From assembly GCA_963676845.2 (NCBI GenBank), contig CAXXKK010000031.1, positions 84,717 through 148,716 on the forward strand: DNA of 64,000 nt. Direction: 5' to 3'. Below are positions 8,065-17,962 of this stretch, piece by piece. The notes beneath the pieces are model-generated. The model did not search any database, was not told the DNA's origin, and was given only the letters and a program-made list of their open reading frames with translations. Position numbers and translations under genes: made by a program. Each line of letters opens with the position of its first letter. The first letter of the stretch is position 1. The DNA comes from G963662675 sp963676845. GTDB lineage: Bacteria > Bacteroidota > Bacteroidia > Bacteroidales > Prolixibacteraceae.

Positions 8065-8766
8065 ATGCATCTTTTTTACACTCCAGATATTCGTGAAAAT
8101 GAATATACTTTAAGCGAAACGGAATCAAAACACTGCGTGCGGGTACTGCGTCTTGGTATTAGTGATTCAATTATTTTAATTGATGGAGCAGGAGGTTGGT
8201 ATGAAGCTGTTATTGTTGATGCCAATCCGAAAAGATGCAAGGTTGAAATTAAGAAGCACCTTAAGGAATACGAAAAGCGAGATCAGTATTTACATATTGC
8301 TATAGCTCCAACAAAAAATATTGATCGTTTTGAATGGTTTCTTGAAAAAGCAACAGAAATTGGGATTGATGAGATTACACCTATTCTTTGTGATCATTCT
8401 GAGCGAAAAATAATTAAAGATGAACGCTTAGAGAAAGTGATTGTCTCAGCAATGAAACAATCGTTGAAGGCTTACCTGCCAAAATTAAATCCACTAACTC
8501 CAATAAAAGATTTACTCTCTAATTCATTTGAGGGAAGGAAGTATATTGCGCATTGTTACGAGCAAGATAAAAAGGAACTGAAAAATGAGATTGCAGAAAG
8601 CAGATCAAATTTGATATTAATTGGTCCTGAAGGCGATTTTTCTGAAGAGGAGGTGCAATTGGCTATTGAAAATCATTTTGTACCTGTAAGTTTGGGAAAT
8701 AGTAGGTTAAGAACAGAAACCGCAGGAGTTGTGGCTTGTCATACAGCCAACCTTATTTTAAGCTAG
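8065..8766 (+). CDS. rsmE: 16S rRNA m3U1498 methyltransferase
   Basis: RsmE methylates N3 of U1498 in 16S rRNA. It is a SPOUT enzyme with a knotted C-terminal SAM site, seen here as LILIGPEGDFSEEEV and LGNSRLRTETAGV. An N-terminal PUA-like domain covers about residues 1-70. The ATG at 8065 (MHLFYTPDI) is preferred to a TTG at 8044 because RsmE proteins of this phylum begin with this segment; it gives 233 residues. The gene is isolated between the ECF operon and the efflux operon. Confidence 0.94.
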   Translation: MHLFYTPDIRENEYTLSETESKHCVRVLRLGISDSIILIDGAGGWYEAVIVDANPKRCKVEIKKHLKEYEKRDQYLHIAIAPTKNIDRFEWFLEKATEIGIDEITPILCDHSERKIIKDERLEKVIVSAMKQSLKAYLPKLNPLTPIKDLLSNSFEGRKYIAHCYEQDKKELKNEIAESRSNLILIGPEGDFSEEEVQLAIENHFVPVSLGNSRLRTETAGVVACHTANLILS

Positions 8767-8768
8767 AA

Positions 8769-8798
8769 AAAAGAAAAGCTGCCCAAATAGGACAGCTT
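8769..8798 (-). terminator. Terminator at the end of the efflux operon
   Basis: Nine-base arms (8776-8784 and 8790-8798) pair with one mismatch around the loop AAATA. On the minus strand the hairpin is followed by a T-rich tract, which fits termination of the RND operon reading leftward. On the plus strand, behind rsmE, there is no T run. Confidence 0.6.
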
Positions 8799-8819
8799 CT
8801 CAGATGTGTAGAGTGTTAT

Positions 8820-9113
8820 TTAGACTGATTGTGTAATATCCCAAACAAAAGCTCTAATTCCAACTTCCTTGTTGATTTCATCCATCGCTTTGATTTTTTC
8901 TAATAACGGATCAACTTGTTCGTTAGGAACCATAGTCATTACCGCAGAGTTCATTTCAGGCCAGGTATGTGTGCCTTTTCTGGGTTCACCAGTTTCACTT
9001 CCACGACCAGTAACATCTTCCCACCAGGTGTACCCTTTAATTCCCAGGTAATCGAACATATATTCTACCCGGTCAGTATTAATCTGGTTAAATACTATAA
9101 ATACTGCTTTCAT
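8820..9113 (-). CDS. PG0541-family transporter-associated protein
   Basis: A 97-residue soluble protein starting MKAVFIVFNQ. The fold looks like a ferredoxin-like/PII-like small domain: alternating strands and helices, with a WPEMNSAVMTMVP strand. It is placed 4 bp behind an RND pump gene, where the Bacteroidota family I recall as PG0541 is commonly found. Its function is not established; a PII-like sensing role is inference. An in-frame upstream extension to 9197 would run into the RND gene and is rejected. Confidence 0.75.
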   Translation of the reverse strand: MKAVFIVFNQINTDRVEYMFDYLGIKGYTWWEDVTGRGSETGEPRKGTHTWPEMNSAVMTMVPNEQVDPLLEKIKAMDEINKEVGIRAFVWDITQSV

Positions 9114-9117
9114 ATTA

Positions 9118-12100
9118 TTATTGTTTTTCAAGGAAAATGTAATTCTTCCTAATCTTGTTTGTTTTATTTCTATCGCCTCGCTGGGTAAATACCGCATACA
9201 TTACGGGGACGATAATCATAGTAACAATGGTAGAGAAAATAAGACCACCAATAATTACAATACCCATTGGTTTCCACATTTCAGATCCTTGTCCCTGACT
9301 AATTGCAAGAGGAACCATCCCTAAAATGGTTGTCAATGCTGTCATAAGTACAGGTCTCAAACGGGATTTCCCGGATAAGGCAATTGCTTCGTAAAGTTCC
9401 AGTCCACGGTCACGCATAAGGTTAATGTAGTCAACCAATACAATACCGTTTTTAATTACAATACCGATCAACATAACTGCTCCAAGTCCTGAAATTACAC
9501 TAAGTGCAGTATCTGTTAAGTACAATGCAATAATTACTCCTGTAAATGCAAATGGAATAGAGAACATGATAATCAAAGGCATTTTAAGAGATTCAAACTG
9601 AGATGCCATTACTGTAAATACAAGGAGCAAACAAAGTATAACAAGCATGATCAGGTCAGAGAAAGTATCCTGCATTTCTTCATAAGCACCTGTGATGTCC
9701 GTTGTAATTCCATCAGGAATGTCAGACTCATCGATGATCTGTTGAATTTGTGCAGCCAAAGTTGTCATCGAAGATGCATTCTCTGGAGTAACAATAACTG
9801 TTACATTACGTTCTTTATCAATTCTTTCAATAGAAGGGGGACTCCAGTATTCTTCAATTGATCCAATTTCTTTTAAACGAACCCTTTCTCCCGAAGGAGT
9901 AGTAATAAGCAGGTCTTCAATATCTGAGTTCGAATTTCTGAACTCTTCTTTTAAACGAACGATGATGTCATATTCTTCACCATCTTCCTTGAATAAAGAA
10001 GCGGTAGAACCAGATACCATATTACGGATTAAACTGGAAACAGATGTTGTATTTAACCCAAGTGAAGCTATTTTTTCACGGTCTAATATAATTTTAAGTT
10101 CTGGTTTATCCTTATCCCTGCTGAGTTGGATGTTAGTAATTCCATCAATACCGTCAAGTTTGTCTCTTAAATCGTTGGCGAACTGACTGGTTGCATCAAG
10201 GTCATAACCCAAAATATTTATCTCTACAGTATTGGTGCTTGTACTCATTGTTGAAGCAGATACGTCGTAATCGATCACTTCCGGATATTGTTCAATATAT
10301 GCTTGTACTTCATCGGATACGTCCCAGATTGTTTTTTCACGTTGATCTGAGTCGGATAAACGAATCATAAAGTTGATAATGTTAGTTCCACTTGTACTCA
10401 TGAATGAGTTGGTAGAAGATCCGGCAGAAGAACTTAAAAGTTCAACTTCAGGTATTTGAGAGAAGTCTTTTGTCAGTTTATCTGCTAACATTGAAGTCTC
10501 TTCAAGCCTTAATCCTGTTTGAAGTTTTATTTCAGCTTGTAACATTCCCTGGTCTGTTTGAGGCATGTTCTCTGTTTTAATGACAGAGAATAGCGTCATT
10601 GACGAACCGAAAATGAGTACTGCTAACAGAACAACCACCTTTTTCTTGTTCAAGCACCATCTTAGAGAAGCTTCGTAAAAACTGTCAACTTTATCGAGCA
10701 TTTTCTCGATTGTATTCTCGTAGCTAAATTTTGAAGTACTCTTTTTCTCACGCAGGTGCATCAGTTTTGATGCCATCATTGGAGTAAGCGTAATCGCTGC
10801 AAGTGTGGAAACAACAACTGTGATACTTACAATCCATCCCAATTGTTTGAATAGGATTGACATATCACCTTCAATCAATGTTAACGGGAAGAACACGGCA
10901 ACAACTACAAGTGTGGTAACCAATACGGCCAGCCAAACCTCGTTGGTCGCATAAATTGCAGCATCCCGCGGACTCGATCCACGTTCAATGTGTTTGGTGA
11001 TATTTTCAAGAACCACAATGGCATCATCCACAACCATACCAATCGCAATAGATAGGGATGAAAGAGAGATAATATTAATTGTTGATCCACTTAAATTCAT
11101 GTAGATGAATGAAACAATCAACGAGAATGGGATGGTAATTACAACAATGAATGTTGCCCTCCATCTTCCAAGGAAAAATAATACAACTAAAACAACGAAG
11201 ATAAGCGAGTAAAGTAAAGTTGTTGAAAGGTTGCTTATCGATGTATTAATGAAATCAGAAGAGTCCATGATCTCCTGAATTTGAATATCAGTAGGAAGGG
11301 TAGGGATAATTTCTTCCATTTTTTTCTTAACGTCCCTTGCTACTTCTACAGTGTTGGCTCCTGAACGTTTCATAATGAACATACGGGCACCTGTTTGTCC
11401 ATTGATTCTTTCTTCAAGAGTAACATCAGCTAACTGATCTTTTACCTCAGCAATGTCTCTTAAGTAAACGTTCTTTCCGTTTACAGAAGCAACAACAAGG
11501 TCTTCAATTTCAGAGCTTTCAGCGAATTCACCTTCAATGCGAAGCTGATATTCCATTTTACCCATTTTAACACTTCCGGATGGCATGTCCCTGTTTTCAG
11601 CAGCAATAACTGAGTTTACTGTTTCAAGGGTTAAGCCATACTCGTTAATTTTGTATGGGTCTAACTCAACATATATTACCCTTTCAGGAGCTCCCATTAA
11701 GGTTACAGAAGCAACCCCGTCAACCTGGTTTAGGGAATTAACAACCTGATCATCGATAATATTTTCCAAGCCCATGTAGCTTTCATCCGCAGAAATCGCA
11801 TAGAACAGGATTGGCATGTCGTCCATACTGAACTTCATCAATGTAGGGTCGTCACAGTCATCGGGCAGCGTAACCCTGTCCAGGGCATCCCGGATGTCGT
11901 TACTTGCTTCGTTGAGGTCGGCTCCGGTTGTAAATTCAAGCTGTATGCTGGACATATTCTCCTGCGATGTAGAAGTAATCTGGTCCAGGTTGTCAATTGT
12001 ACTTAGCGCATCCTCTAACGGGCGGCTAACGTTTGTTTCAATATCCTGTGCACTGGCTCCCGGGTATGTTGTAGTCACAGAAATGAACAAGGGGTCCATT

Positions 12101-12216
12101 TCTGGCATCATATTGATTGGAACCTGTATTAGTGAATAGATACCGAAAATGGCAACCGCCACAAAGATCATGATGGTGGTTATGGGTTTATTTACGGCAC
12201 TTTTGTATATACTCAT
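9118..12216 (-). CDS. RND family efflux permease (AcrB-like)
   Basis: A 1032-residue resistance-nodulation-division pump of the inner membrane, driven by the proton gradient. The first membrane helix is at residues 10-30, a large periplasmic loop follows, then helices 2-6 including GMVVDDAIVVLENI (helix 4, with the proton-relay Asp pair). The second half repeats this, with ITDTALSVISGLGAVMLIGIVIKNGIVLVDY cut here to its clear IKNGIVLVDY core. The length is that of a full pump. It works with the adaptor and TolC-like genes directly upstream. The substrate cannot be predicted; the adjacent tetR suggests an induced drug or bile-type pump. Confidence 0.95.
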   Translation of the reverse strand: MSIYKSAVNKPITTIMIFVAVAIFGIYSLIQVPINMMPEMDPLFISVTTTYPGASAQDIETNVSRPLEDALSTIDNLDQITSTSQENMSSIQLEFTTGADLNEASNDIRDALDRVTLPDDCDDPTLMKFSMDDMPILFYAISADESYMGLENIIDDQVVNSLNQVDGVASVTLMGAPERVIYVELDPYKINEYGLTLETVNSVIAAENRDMPSGSVKMGKMEYQLRIEGEFAESSEIEDLVVASVNGKNVYLRDIAEVKDQLADVTLEERINGQTGARMFIMKRSGANTVEVARDVKKKMEEIIPTLPTDIQIQEIMDSSDFINTSISNLSTTLLYSLIFVVLVVLFFLGRWRATFIVVITIPFSLIVSFIYMNLSGSTINIISLSSLSIAIGMVVDDAIVVLENITKHIERGSSPRDAAIYATNEVWLAVLVTTLVVVAVFFPLTLIEGDMSILFKQLGWIVSITVVVSTLAAITLTPMMASKLMHLREKKSTSKFSYENTIEKMLDKVDSFYEASLRWCLNKKKVVVLLAVLIFGSSMTLFSVIKTENMPQTDQGMLQAEIKLQTGLRLEETSMLADKLTKDFSQIPEVELLSSSAGSSTNSFMSTSGTNIINFMIRLSDSDQREKTIWDVSDEVQAYIEQYPEVIDYDVSASTMSTSTNTVEINILGYDLDATSQFANDLRDKLDGIDGITNIQLSRDKDKPELKIILDREKIASLGLNTTSVSSLIRNMVSGSTASLFKEDGEEYDIIVRLKEEFRNSNSDIEDLLITTPSGERVRLKEIGSIEEYWSPPSIERIDKERNVTVIVTPENASSMTTLAAQIQQIIDESDIPDGITTDITGAYEEMQDTFSDLIMLVILCLLLVFTVMASQFESLKMPLIIMFSIPFAFTGVIIALYLTDTALSVISGLGAVMLIGIVIKNGIVLVDYINLMRDRGLELYEAIALSGKSRLRPVLMTALTTILGMVPLAISQGQGSEMWKPMGIVIIGGLIFSTIVTMIIVPVMYAVFTQRGDRNKTNKIRKNYIFLEKQ

Positions 12217-12257
12217 TTTGTGTACTTTAAATGTTAATAGTGGATTGTTTCAAAGAA

Positions 12258-13298
12258 TCAATCATTTGCAACAGTAATTGTTGTTCCATCAATTAAGTTA
12301 TCCTGACCAGTAACAACAAGTTTGTCTCCTGCTTTTAGGTCTCCTGAAATTACTTCAACTTCACCATCCAGCATTTGTCCCAATTCAACTGTTACTCGTT
12401 TCGCTTTTCCGTTTACATCGATAAATGCATAACGTTCGTTCGATCCCTGTAATTTTAAGATTGCGTTGGATGGACAAACGATAACTTCTTCGTCTTGCAG
12501 GTAAGTTGTTACCTTGCTGAACATTCCCGGACGCAATAACTCTTCGGCATTATCAATTGTGATTTCTACTGAAAAAGTATGTGAATTACTGTCAATAATT
12601 GGGTAAATTCTGTATATCTCACCTTTAAATTCTTGGTCTGGGTAAATGTCGCTTGTAAAAGTCAGCTCCATTCCTTTATGAATTTGAGGGAAATAGCTTT
12701 CAGAGAAATCAACTACAGCTTTCAGCGGATTAATCTGAACAAGCTTAACAATTGCCGAACCAATAGCAGAATAAAGTGCTCCTTCTTCGAAGTTTTTTTC
12801 AGAGATCACACCAGAGAACGGTGCAGTCATATATGTATTTCTTTCCAGAGTACTAATTTGAGATTCTGAAAGATCCAGTTGTAGCTCTGACTGGTCGAAT
12901 TGTTGAGGTGTAATTGATCCAATTTCATTCAACTCTTTCATGCGCTCAAAATCAACTTTGTAATTTGAATTTTGGAAAAGAGCCTGGTTAAAGTTGGATT
13001 CATCCAGTTTTACAAGAAGGTCACCTTCGTTAACTTTTGAACCTATTTCAACATTGATTTCTTCAATTCGTGCAGATAAAGAACTGGCAATATCCATTTC
13101 TTTAAATGGGATTAAGGTGGTAGGGATTGTAATTTCCCGGGTAATTACTTTGCTGACAACTGGAGATACTTTGACCTTTACAACATCGTCAACAGTTGTC
13201 TCTGTTTCCTGAGAACCGGTACACCCAGTAAATAATACTAAGGCTGCAAGTACTGCAAAAATAGTTTTAGTAATGTTTTTCGATTTCATATTGTTCAA
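12258..13298 (-). CDS. RND periplasmic adaptor lipoprotein (MFP)
   Basis: A 346-residue membrane fusion protein joining the RND pump to its outer-membrane channel. It has a lipoprotein signal (ALVLFTGC, Cys at about residue 26), a short barrel-sandwich/lipoyl domain (SARIEEINVEIGSKVNEGDLL), a short helical hairpin (residues 105-150), the second lipoyl half (APFSGVISEKNFEEG) and C-terminal beta domains. It lies 18 bp after the TolC-like gene and 41 bp before the RND gene in the same direction. Confidence 0.93.
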   Translation of the reverse strand: MNNMKSKNITKTIFAVLAALVLFTGCTGSQETETTVDDVVKVKVSPVVSKVITREITIPTTLIPFKEMDIASSLSARIEEINVEIGSKVNEGDLLVKLDESNFNQALFQNSNYKVDFERMKELNEIGSITPQQFDQSELQLDLSESQISTLERNTYMTAPFSGVISEKNFEEGALYSAIGSAIVKLVQINPLKAVVDFSESYFPQIHKGMELTFTSDIYPDQEFKGEIYRIYPIIDSNSHTFSVEITIDNAEELLRPGMFSKVTTYLQDEEVIVCPSNAILKLQGSNERYAFIDVNGKAKRVTVELGQMLDGEVEVISGDLKAGDKLVVTGQDNLIDGTTITVAND

Positions 13299-13316
13299 TA
13301 ATTTAAATGTTTCTTT

Positions 13317-14618
13317 TTAAAGGGTTCCAAGTAATTTTTTTAATGAAATATTGGCTTGGATAACGCTTAATGCCGCATTGATGTAATTCATTTCAGCACT
13401 TAAGTAATTTGAATTTGCAGTAGTTAAATCAAGACTTGACATAATACCTTGTTGGTATTTATCCTGGTTGTTTTCATATACTTCCATGGAAATATCAACA
13501 TTTTGTTTTTGATTTAGATATTGCTCATAAGCTGTACTCAGGTCAAATCGTAATTGTTGTTCCTGAACTGCAAGTTGTTGTTTTTGATAACTCAATTGGT
13601 TTTCTGCAGTTTCTAAGTCAATCCTGGCTTGTTTAACACTCGATTTCCGGCTTCCACTTGAAAAAATAGGAATATTCATGTTTAGCATAAGCATAAATGG
13701 TGGAGACATATCGAAATTAGAAGTCAGAACTTTATAGGTATAAGTTACGGTTCCATTTATCGTTGGTAGATAAGCTGCCTTTTGCAAGGTCAGTTGTTTT
13801 TCTGATAATTCTTTTTGTTGTTGTAATGATTTGATGTTTATGTTGTTATTGATGTTGAAATCTGCTTGAAGAGTATTCTCCATTTCAGTATTATTTAAAA
13901 ACTCATCGAATGTTTGGGTGAGTTCAATATTTGTTTCAGCATCAATGCCAAGAACCATTTTAAAGGTGCGTTCGCTTAACTCTATTTGCCTTTCATATGA
14001 ATGGATTGTGTTTTGAAGCGTACTTAACTGCACCGATAATTGTTTAACATCAATTTCTTCAGCTACTCCAACCTCGTACATTTTTTTGGTTTTCTCATAG
14101 GTCTCCTGAAGGTTTGCCAGATTTTGCTCTGTAAGCCTTTTTATTTCTTCATAAGCGAGAATAACCATGTATGAGCTATAAACGTTTTCTTTAATATCCA
14201 GCTCACTTTGTTCTTTTTGAAGATTAGAGAGGATCGTTGATATTTTTGAGATCTGAAGGTTTACGAAGTAACTGCCATTAAAAACCATTTGACTTAACGA
14301 CACATTTAGGTTACTTGTATTTGCGATTGCAATTTCATTTGGTGGCATATCTTCAGAAAACCGAAGGCTCATACTTGCTCCAAAAGCATTGGAGTAATCC
14401 ATTGTAGCAGATACTTGTGGTAATCCACTTGCCAATGCCTGTATTTCTGCTTGCCTGGACTTTTGTATGGCCAGGTCTGCATTCTTCATGTTTAAATTGT
14501 TTTGAAGTGCATATTGTTGAGCCTCATCCAGAGATAACCGCAAAACATTTTGGGCTATTCCTGCAGAGCAAAACAATAAGAATGCAAAAACAAATAAAAT
14601 TGATCTTTTTTTCATCAT
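13317..14618 (-). CDS. TolC-family outer-membrane efflux channel
   Basis: A 433-residue outer-membrane factor with a signal peptide (residues 1-22, ending GIAQ) and two repeats of the TolC helical barrel (starting LRLSLDEAQQYALQNN and again near residue 250). It forms the exit duct of the tripartite pump encoded with it. It is the first structural gene after tetR, 22 bp away. Confidence 0.93.
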   Translation of the reverse strand: MMKKRSILFVFAFLLFCSAGIAQNVLRLSLDEAQQYALQNNLNMKNADLAIQKSRQAEIQALASGLPQVSATMDYSNAFGASMSLRFSEDMPPNEIAIANTSNLNVSLSQMVFNGSYFVNLQISKISTILSNLQKEQSELDIKENVYSSYMVILAYEEIKRLTEQNLANLQETYEKTKKMYEVGVAEEIDVKQLSVQLSTLQNTIHSYERQIELSERTFKMVLGIDAETNIELTQTFDEFLNNTEMENTLQADFNINNNINIKSLQQQKELSEKQLTLQKAAYLPTINGTVTYTYKVLTSNFDMSPPFMLMLNMNIPIFSSGSRKSSVKQARIDLETAENQLSYQKQQLAVQEQQLRFDLSTAYEQYLNQKQNVDISMEVYENNQDKYQQGIMSSLDLTTANSNYLSAEMNYINAALSVIQANISLKKLLGTL

Positions 14619-14640
14619 ATTTTCTCTTTATTGTTAATTG

Positions 14641-15249
14641 TTATTTCTTTATTTCCAGGTGTTCTTTTATTAATATTTTCCCTTTTTCAGTGGAAATACC
14701 AATGAAATAGTTTACCAATATGGTTTGATAAATATCATTCCTGGTAAATTCAGGATATAAAAGTTCTTCAAATTCTTTCATTTGCCGGAGGCTTTCCCGT
14801 ATAAAAATCCCGGCAATTTTTGATTCCAGGTCAGGCTTAAATACCCCTTCTTTTTTCCCTTGTTCAAGCATCATTATTAGTGCTTGATCTTTTAAATGTT
14901 TGTTGGGTTTGAATAATTTTTCTTCTAAAAGGGAGTCGTACCTTTTTATGTCCTCAAAGAATAGGGGATTTGATTGTTGAAATTTGCGGTACATATCATC
15001 ACCGATTTGTTTCATAACAGCAATAATATTCTCAGATTTATTAATTAGTTTAATAATTCTTGCATGATCATGCATAATATTGTGCTTGATGGCTTCAACA
15101 ATTAAATCATCTTTATTTTCATAAAATTGATAAATAGTTTTTTTAGAAATACCCAATGTTTGAGCAATCTGATCCATCGTAGTATGTCTTATCCCTTGTT
15201 GGAAGAATAGCTTGTGGGCGGTTTCTAATATTGAAATATTTATATCCAT
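14641..15249 (-). CDS. TetR/AcrR transcriptional regulator
   Basis: A 202-residue one-component repressor. The N-terminal helix-turn-helix is at about residues 20-50 (RHTTMDQIAQTLGISKKTIY, then QFYENKDDL), followed by an all-helical ligand-binding and dimer domain. It is first in the operon tetR-tolC-MFP-RND-PG0541, so it probably represses its own operon. A perfect 8-bp inverted repeat 30 bp before its start codon is a candidate operator. Confidence 0.92.
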   Translation of the reverse strand: MDINISILETAHKLFFQQGIRHTTMDQIAQTLGISKKTIYQFYENKDDLIVEAIKHNIMHDHARIIKLINKSENIIAVMKQIGDDMYRKFQQSNPLFFEDIKRYDSLLEEKLFKPNKHLKDQALIMMLEQGKKEGVFKPDLESKIAGIFIRESLRQMKEFEELLYPEFTRNDIYQTILVNYFIGISTEKGKILIKEHLEIKK

Positions 15250-15278
15250 GAGAACTAAAATTTGATGTCGCGAAAATA

Positions 15279-15308
15279 AGGAAACTAAATCAGTGTTTTA
15301 AGTTTCCT
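15279..15308. promoter_or_regulatory. Candidate TetR operator before the efflux operon
   Basis: Perfect 8-bp arms AGGAAACT (15279-15286) and AGTTTCCT (15301-15308) are separated by 14 bp, 30 bp upstream of the tetR start. Position and dyad symmetry fit an autoregulatory operator. No footprint or second copy supports it. Confidence 0.45.
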
Positions 15309-15725
15309 GTGGAAAATTTTCGTTAACAATCATTAATGGCTAAAAAAATATATAATGATTACTCATGGAGGCGCTCGTATTTTTCATTTGTTAGTGTTTT
15401 TTTCTTGATTTTGTGGTGATTAGTTATTGCTGTTGTTGTTTGGTTGATAAATGATTTAATGTTAACTATAGTTTAATAAGTGTGTTATTGATCTTCAATA
15501 TTAAGATAAAGTTACTGGAGTAGAGGTATATGAAAAAGTTCTTTAGACGTTTGACTAATTTTTGACGACGTTTTCAGTAATTTTACGAAAATTCGAATCA
15601 TTCTAAGTTTTAGTTTTAAGTTTTGAATTTTTGTTTAGGCTCATTTAAATAAACCTTTTCAATAAAAACTTTGTTCAGTTTTGAAATTATGTCCGCATTT
15701 ACCACTTTTGTCAAAATTTTTTTAG
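15309..15725. other. AT-rich intergenic region before map
   Basis: About 420 bp with no open frame of note. It must hold the promoters of the leftward efflux operon and of map. No RNA fold, repeat or convincing promoter could be assigned by eye. Confidence 0.5.
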
Positions 15726-16496
15726 ATGAGCGAAATTATAATCAAGAACGAAGAACAGATAGAAGGAATCCGTCAAAGTAGCAAATTGGCCGGTCAAGCT
15801 CTAGTTATGATAGAGGAATATGTAAAAGTAGGAGTAACTACCGACTACCTCGATAAAATTATTCACGAATTTATTCTGGATCACGGAGCAGTTCCGGCAC
15901 CACTTGGTTATAATGGTTTCCCAAAATCAAGTTGTATTTCGCTCAATGAGGTTGTTTGTCATGGAATACCTGCTTCTGATATTCAATTAAAAGAAGGAGA
16001 TATTTTAAATATCGATGTGACAACTATTTTGAATGGATATTATGGAGATACGAGTAAAATGTATACTGTTGGAGAAATCTCAGCAAAAGCAGAAAAAATT
16101 ATTGAAATAGCCAAACACTCTTTAGATTTAGGGATACAACAAGTAAAACCAGGTAATCATTTTGGAAATATTGGATTTGTAATTGGTCGTTATGTGAAAG
16201 CCCAAAAACACAGTGTTGTGTATGAATTTTGTGGACACGGAGTGGGGGTGGATTTTCATGAAGCTCCACAGGTTGATCATATTGCAAGGAAAAATACCGG
16301 GGCTATTATGCAACCAGGTATGATTTTTACAATAGAGCCAATGATTAACGAAGGAAAAGCTTCAACACGTATTGATAAATATGATGGCTGGACAGCAAGA
16401 ACAAGTGATGGTAAACTTTCAGCTCAATTTGAACATACCATTCTTGTTACAGACACAGGCTATGAAGTTCTCACTGATATTATTAACGAATATTAA
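15726..16496 (+). CDS. map: Methionine aminopeptidase, type I
   Basis: The enzyme removes the initiator methionine from nascent proteins. The 256-residue pita-bread fold carries the metal ligands in LNIDVTTILNGYYGDTS (two Asp), the His in FCGHGVGVDFHE, and Glu residues in FTIEPM and AQFEHT. The length fits a type Ia enzyme without an N-terminal zinc extension. It is followed by a histidine kinase after 77 bp; the two may or may not share a transcript. Confidence 0.96.
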   Translation: MSEIIIKNEEQIEGIRQSSKLAGQALVMIEEYVKVGVTTDYLDKIIHEFILDHGAVPAPLGYNGFPKSSCISLNEVVCHGIPASDIQLKEGDILNIDVTTILNGYYGDTSKMYTVGEISAKAEKIIEIAKHSLDLGIQQVKPGNHFGNIGFVIGRYVKAQKHSVVYEFCGHGVGVDFHEAPQVDHIARKNTGAIMQPGMIFTIEPMINEGKASTRIDKYDGWTARTSDGKLSAQFEHTILVTDTGYEVLTDIINEY

Positions 16497-16573
16497 GAGT
16501 TTCTCTTTTTTTCAAATTTGATAGGTGTAAATATATTCCAAAGCATTAATTTAGTTTAAGTAAATTAATTGCA

Positions 16574-17878
16574 GTGAGAAGACTAATTGGGTTTGTTAAG
16601 GACTTTATTTTAAGTGCCGATACTATTTCTTATTCAAAAACTGAGGATAAGAAAAAAAGTATTCTTTTAAATTTATTCCTCTATTTATACTTATTGATAG
16701 GTCTGATTATGCTGTTTATTGAAACGGCAAAACAGCAAGAGATGCAAGTTTACATTATTGTTGCTTCTTTTGTTATGGGTCTAATCATGTTCTACTTTTA
16801 TAAGGTAAAGAAGAAGCTTGCTTTAGTTACTTTTACATTTGTACTCATTCTCACTTTATTGTCAATTTATTTTATTATTCAGGGAGAAGATGATTTAACA
16901 GGTATTATTTTCACATTGTTTTTACCACTCCCATCTATCTTGCTTTTAGGAAGGAAAAAAGGGACTATTGTAATCGCTCTTTTTATTGTAATAACTACCT
17001 CAGGTTTTTTATTTCTTGACGGCAAATATGGTTTCCCTGAGTATAATTTGATACACTATGGTCGTTCATTAGTTGTGTTTTTATTAATATTTATATCTGC
17101 TTTTTCCAACGAGTTTGTGTTTGATGTATTTTACCGGAGACAGGAAAAACTCTCTGAGTCACTTATTATAAGTCAGCAACGATATAAAAACCTAGCGGTT
17201 AATAAAGAGAAGTTTGTGTCTTTGGTTTCACATAGTTTAAAAGATCATATTGGGAGTTTTGCTGCACTGGCGAATGTTCTTTCGCAGGATTATGATGAAA
17301 TTGATGATAAAAAACGAAGGCAGTTAATTCAGGACCTTTCGAATGTATCTCAGCAGAATTATAAGTTGATGAACGACTTGTTAAATTGGTCTACCGTTCA
17401 AAATGAATATATTCCTTTTGTGCCTAAACCTGTTAAATTGGAAAAAATATACCGGGACGTTGTGGATTTATTTCAGTTGCAAATTGAAGAGAAAAAATTG
17501 TCCTTCTTTTTGAAGATGAAGAGTAATTCAAGGGTGTTTGCCGATGAGGATATGTTGGGAGCAATCCTGCGAAACCTGGTATCTAATGCAATTAAATTTT
17601 CTAAAGAAGGTGGTGAGGTGCAAATCTCTGCTTTTGAGGAAGATGATAAGATGGTAGTTACGGTAACGGATGATGGATTGGGTATAAGTGAAATGGATTT
17701 GTTGCGAATTAATTCCGATGTTTCTTTCTCAAATGCTGGGACTATGGTTGAAAGAGGAGCTGGAATTGGTCTTATTCTTACACGAGAATTTCTTCAGAAA
17801 AACAGGGGAACCTTCCATGTTGAAAGTGAGCTTGGTAAAGGAACAAGTGTGCGTATAGCGCTGCCTTTAGCTGAATAA
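16574..17878 (+). CDS. Membrane histidine kinase, orphan
   Basis: A 434-residue sensor kinase with six membrane helices (about residues 31-50, 58-77, 82-102, 108-126, 130-148 and 165-184) and no periplasmic domain. The HisKA H-box is VSHSLKDHIG with the phospho-acceptor His220. The ATPase domain follows, with N-box NLVSNAIKFS, G1 VTDDGLGI and G2 GAGIGLIL. The start is GTG. No response regulator is adjacent. The H-box is unusual in having SLKDH where most kinases have ELRTP. Confidence 0.88.
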   Translation: MRRLIGFVKDFILSADTISYSKTEDKKKSILLNLFLYLYLLIGLIMLFIETAKQQEMQVYIIVASFVMGLIMFYFYKVKKKLALVTFTFVLILTLLSIYFIIQGEDDLTGIIFTLFLPLPSILLLGRKKGTIVIALFIVITTSGFLFLDGKYGFPEYNLIHYGRSLVVFLLIFISAFSNEFVFDVFYRRQEKLSESLIISQQRYKNLAVNKEKFVSLVSHSLKDHIGSFAALANVLSQDYDEIDDKKRRQLIQDLSNVSQQNYKLMNDLLNWSTVQNEYIPFVPKPVKLEKIYRDVVDLFQLQIEEKKLSFFLKMKSNSRVFADEDMLGAILRNLVSNAIKFSKEGGEVQISAFEEDDKMVVTVTDDGLGISEMDLLRINSDVSFSNAGTMVERGAGIGLILTREFLQKNRGTFHVESELGKGTSVRIALPLAE

Positions 17879-17938
17879 TATTTCAGAATGATCATGTTTC
17901 TGTAATAAAGACTAGTCGGGCTCTTTCTTCATAAGTTA

Positions 17939-17946
17939 TATATTTG
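17939..17946 (+). promoter_or_regulatory. Bacteroidota -7 element before groES-like gene
   Basis: TATATTTG matches the TAnnTTTG consensus and lies 17 bp before the start codon. No good TTTG -33 element is seen at the usual distance. Confidence 0.4.
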
Positions 17947-17962
17947 CAGAAAAAAACTAGGC

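Noticed and set aside
9114..9197. N-terminal extension of the PG0541-type protein
   Set aside because: It would run inside the RND gene and lacks family-like residues; MKAVFIVFNQ is the natural start.
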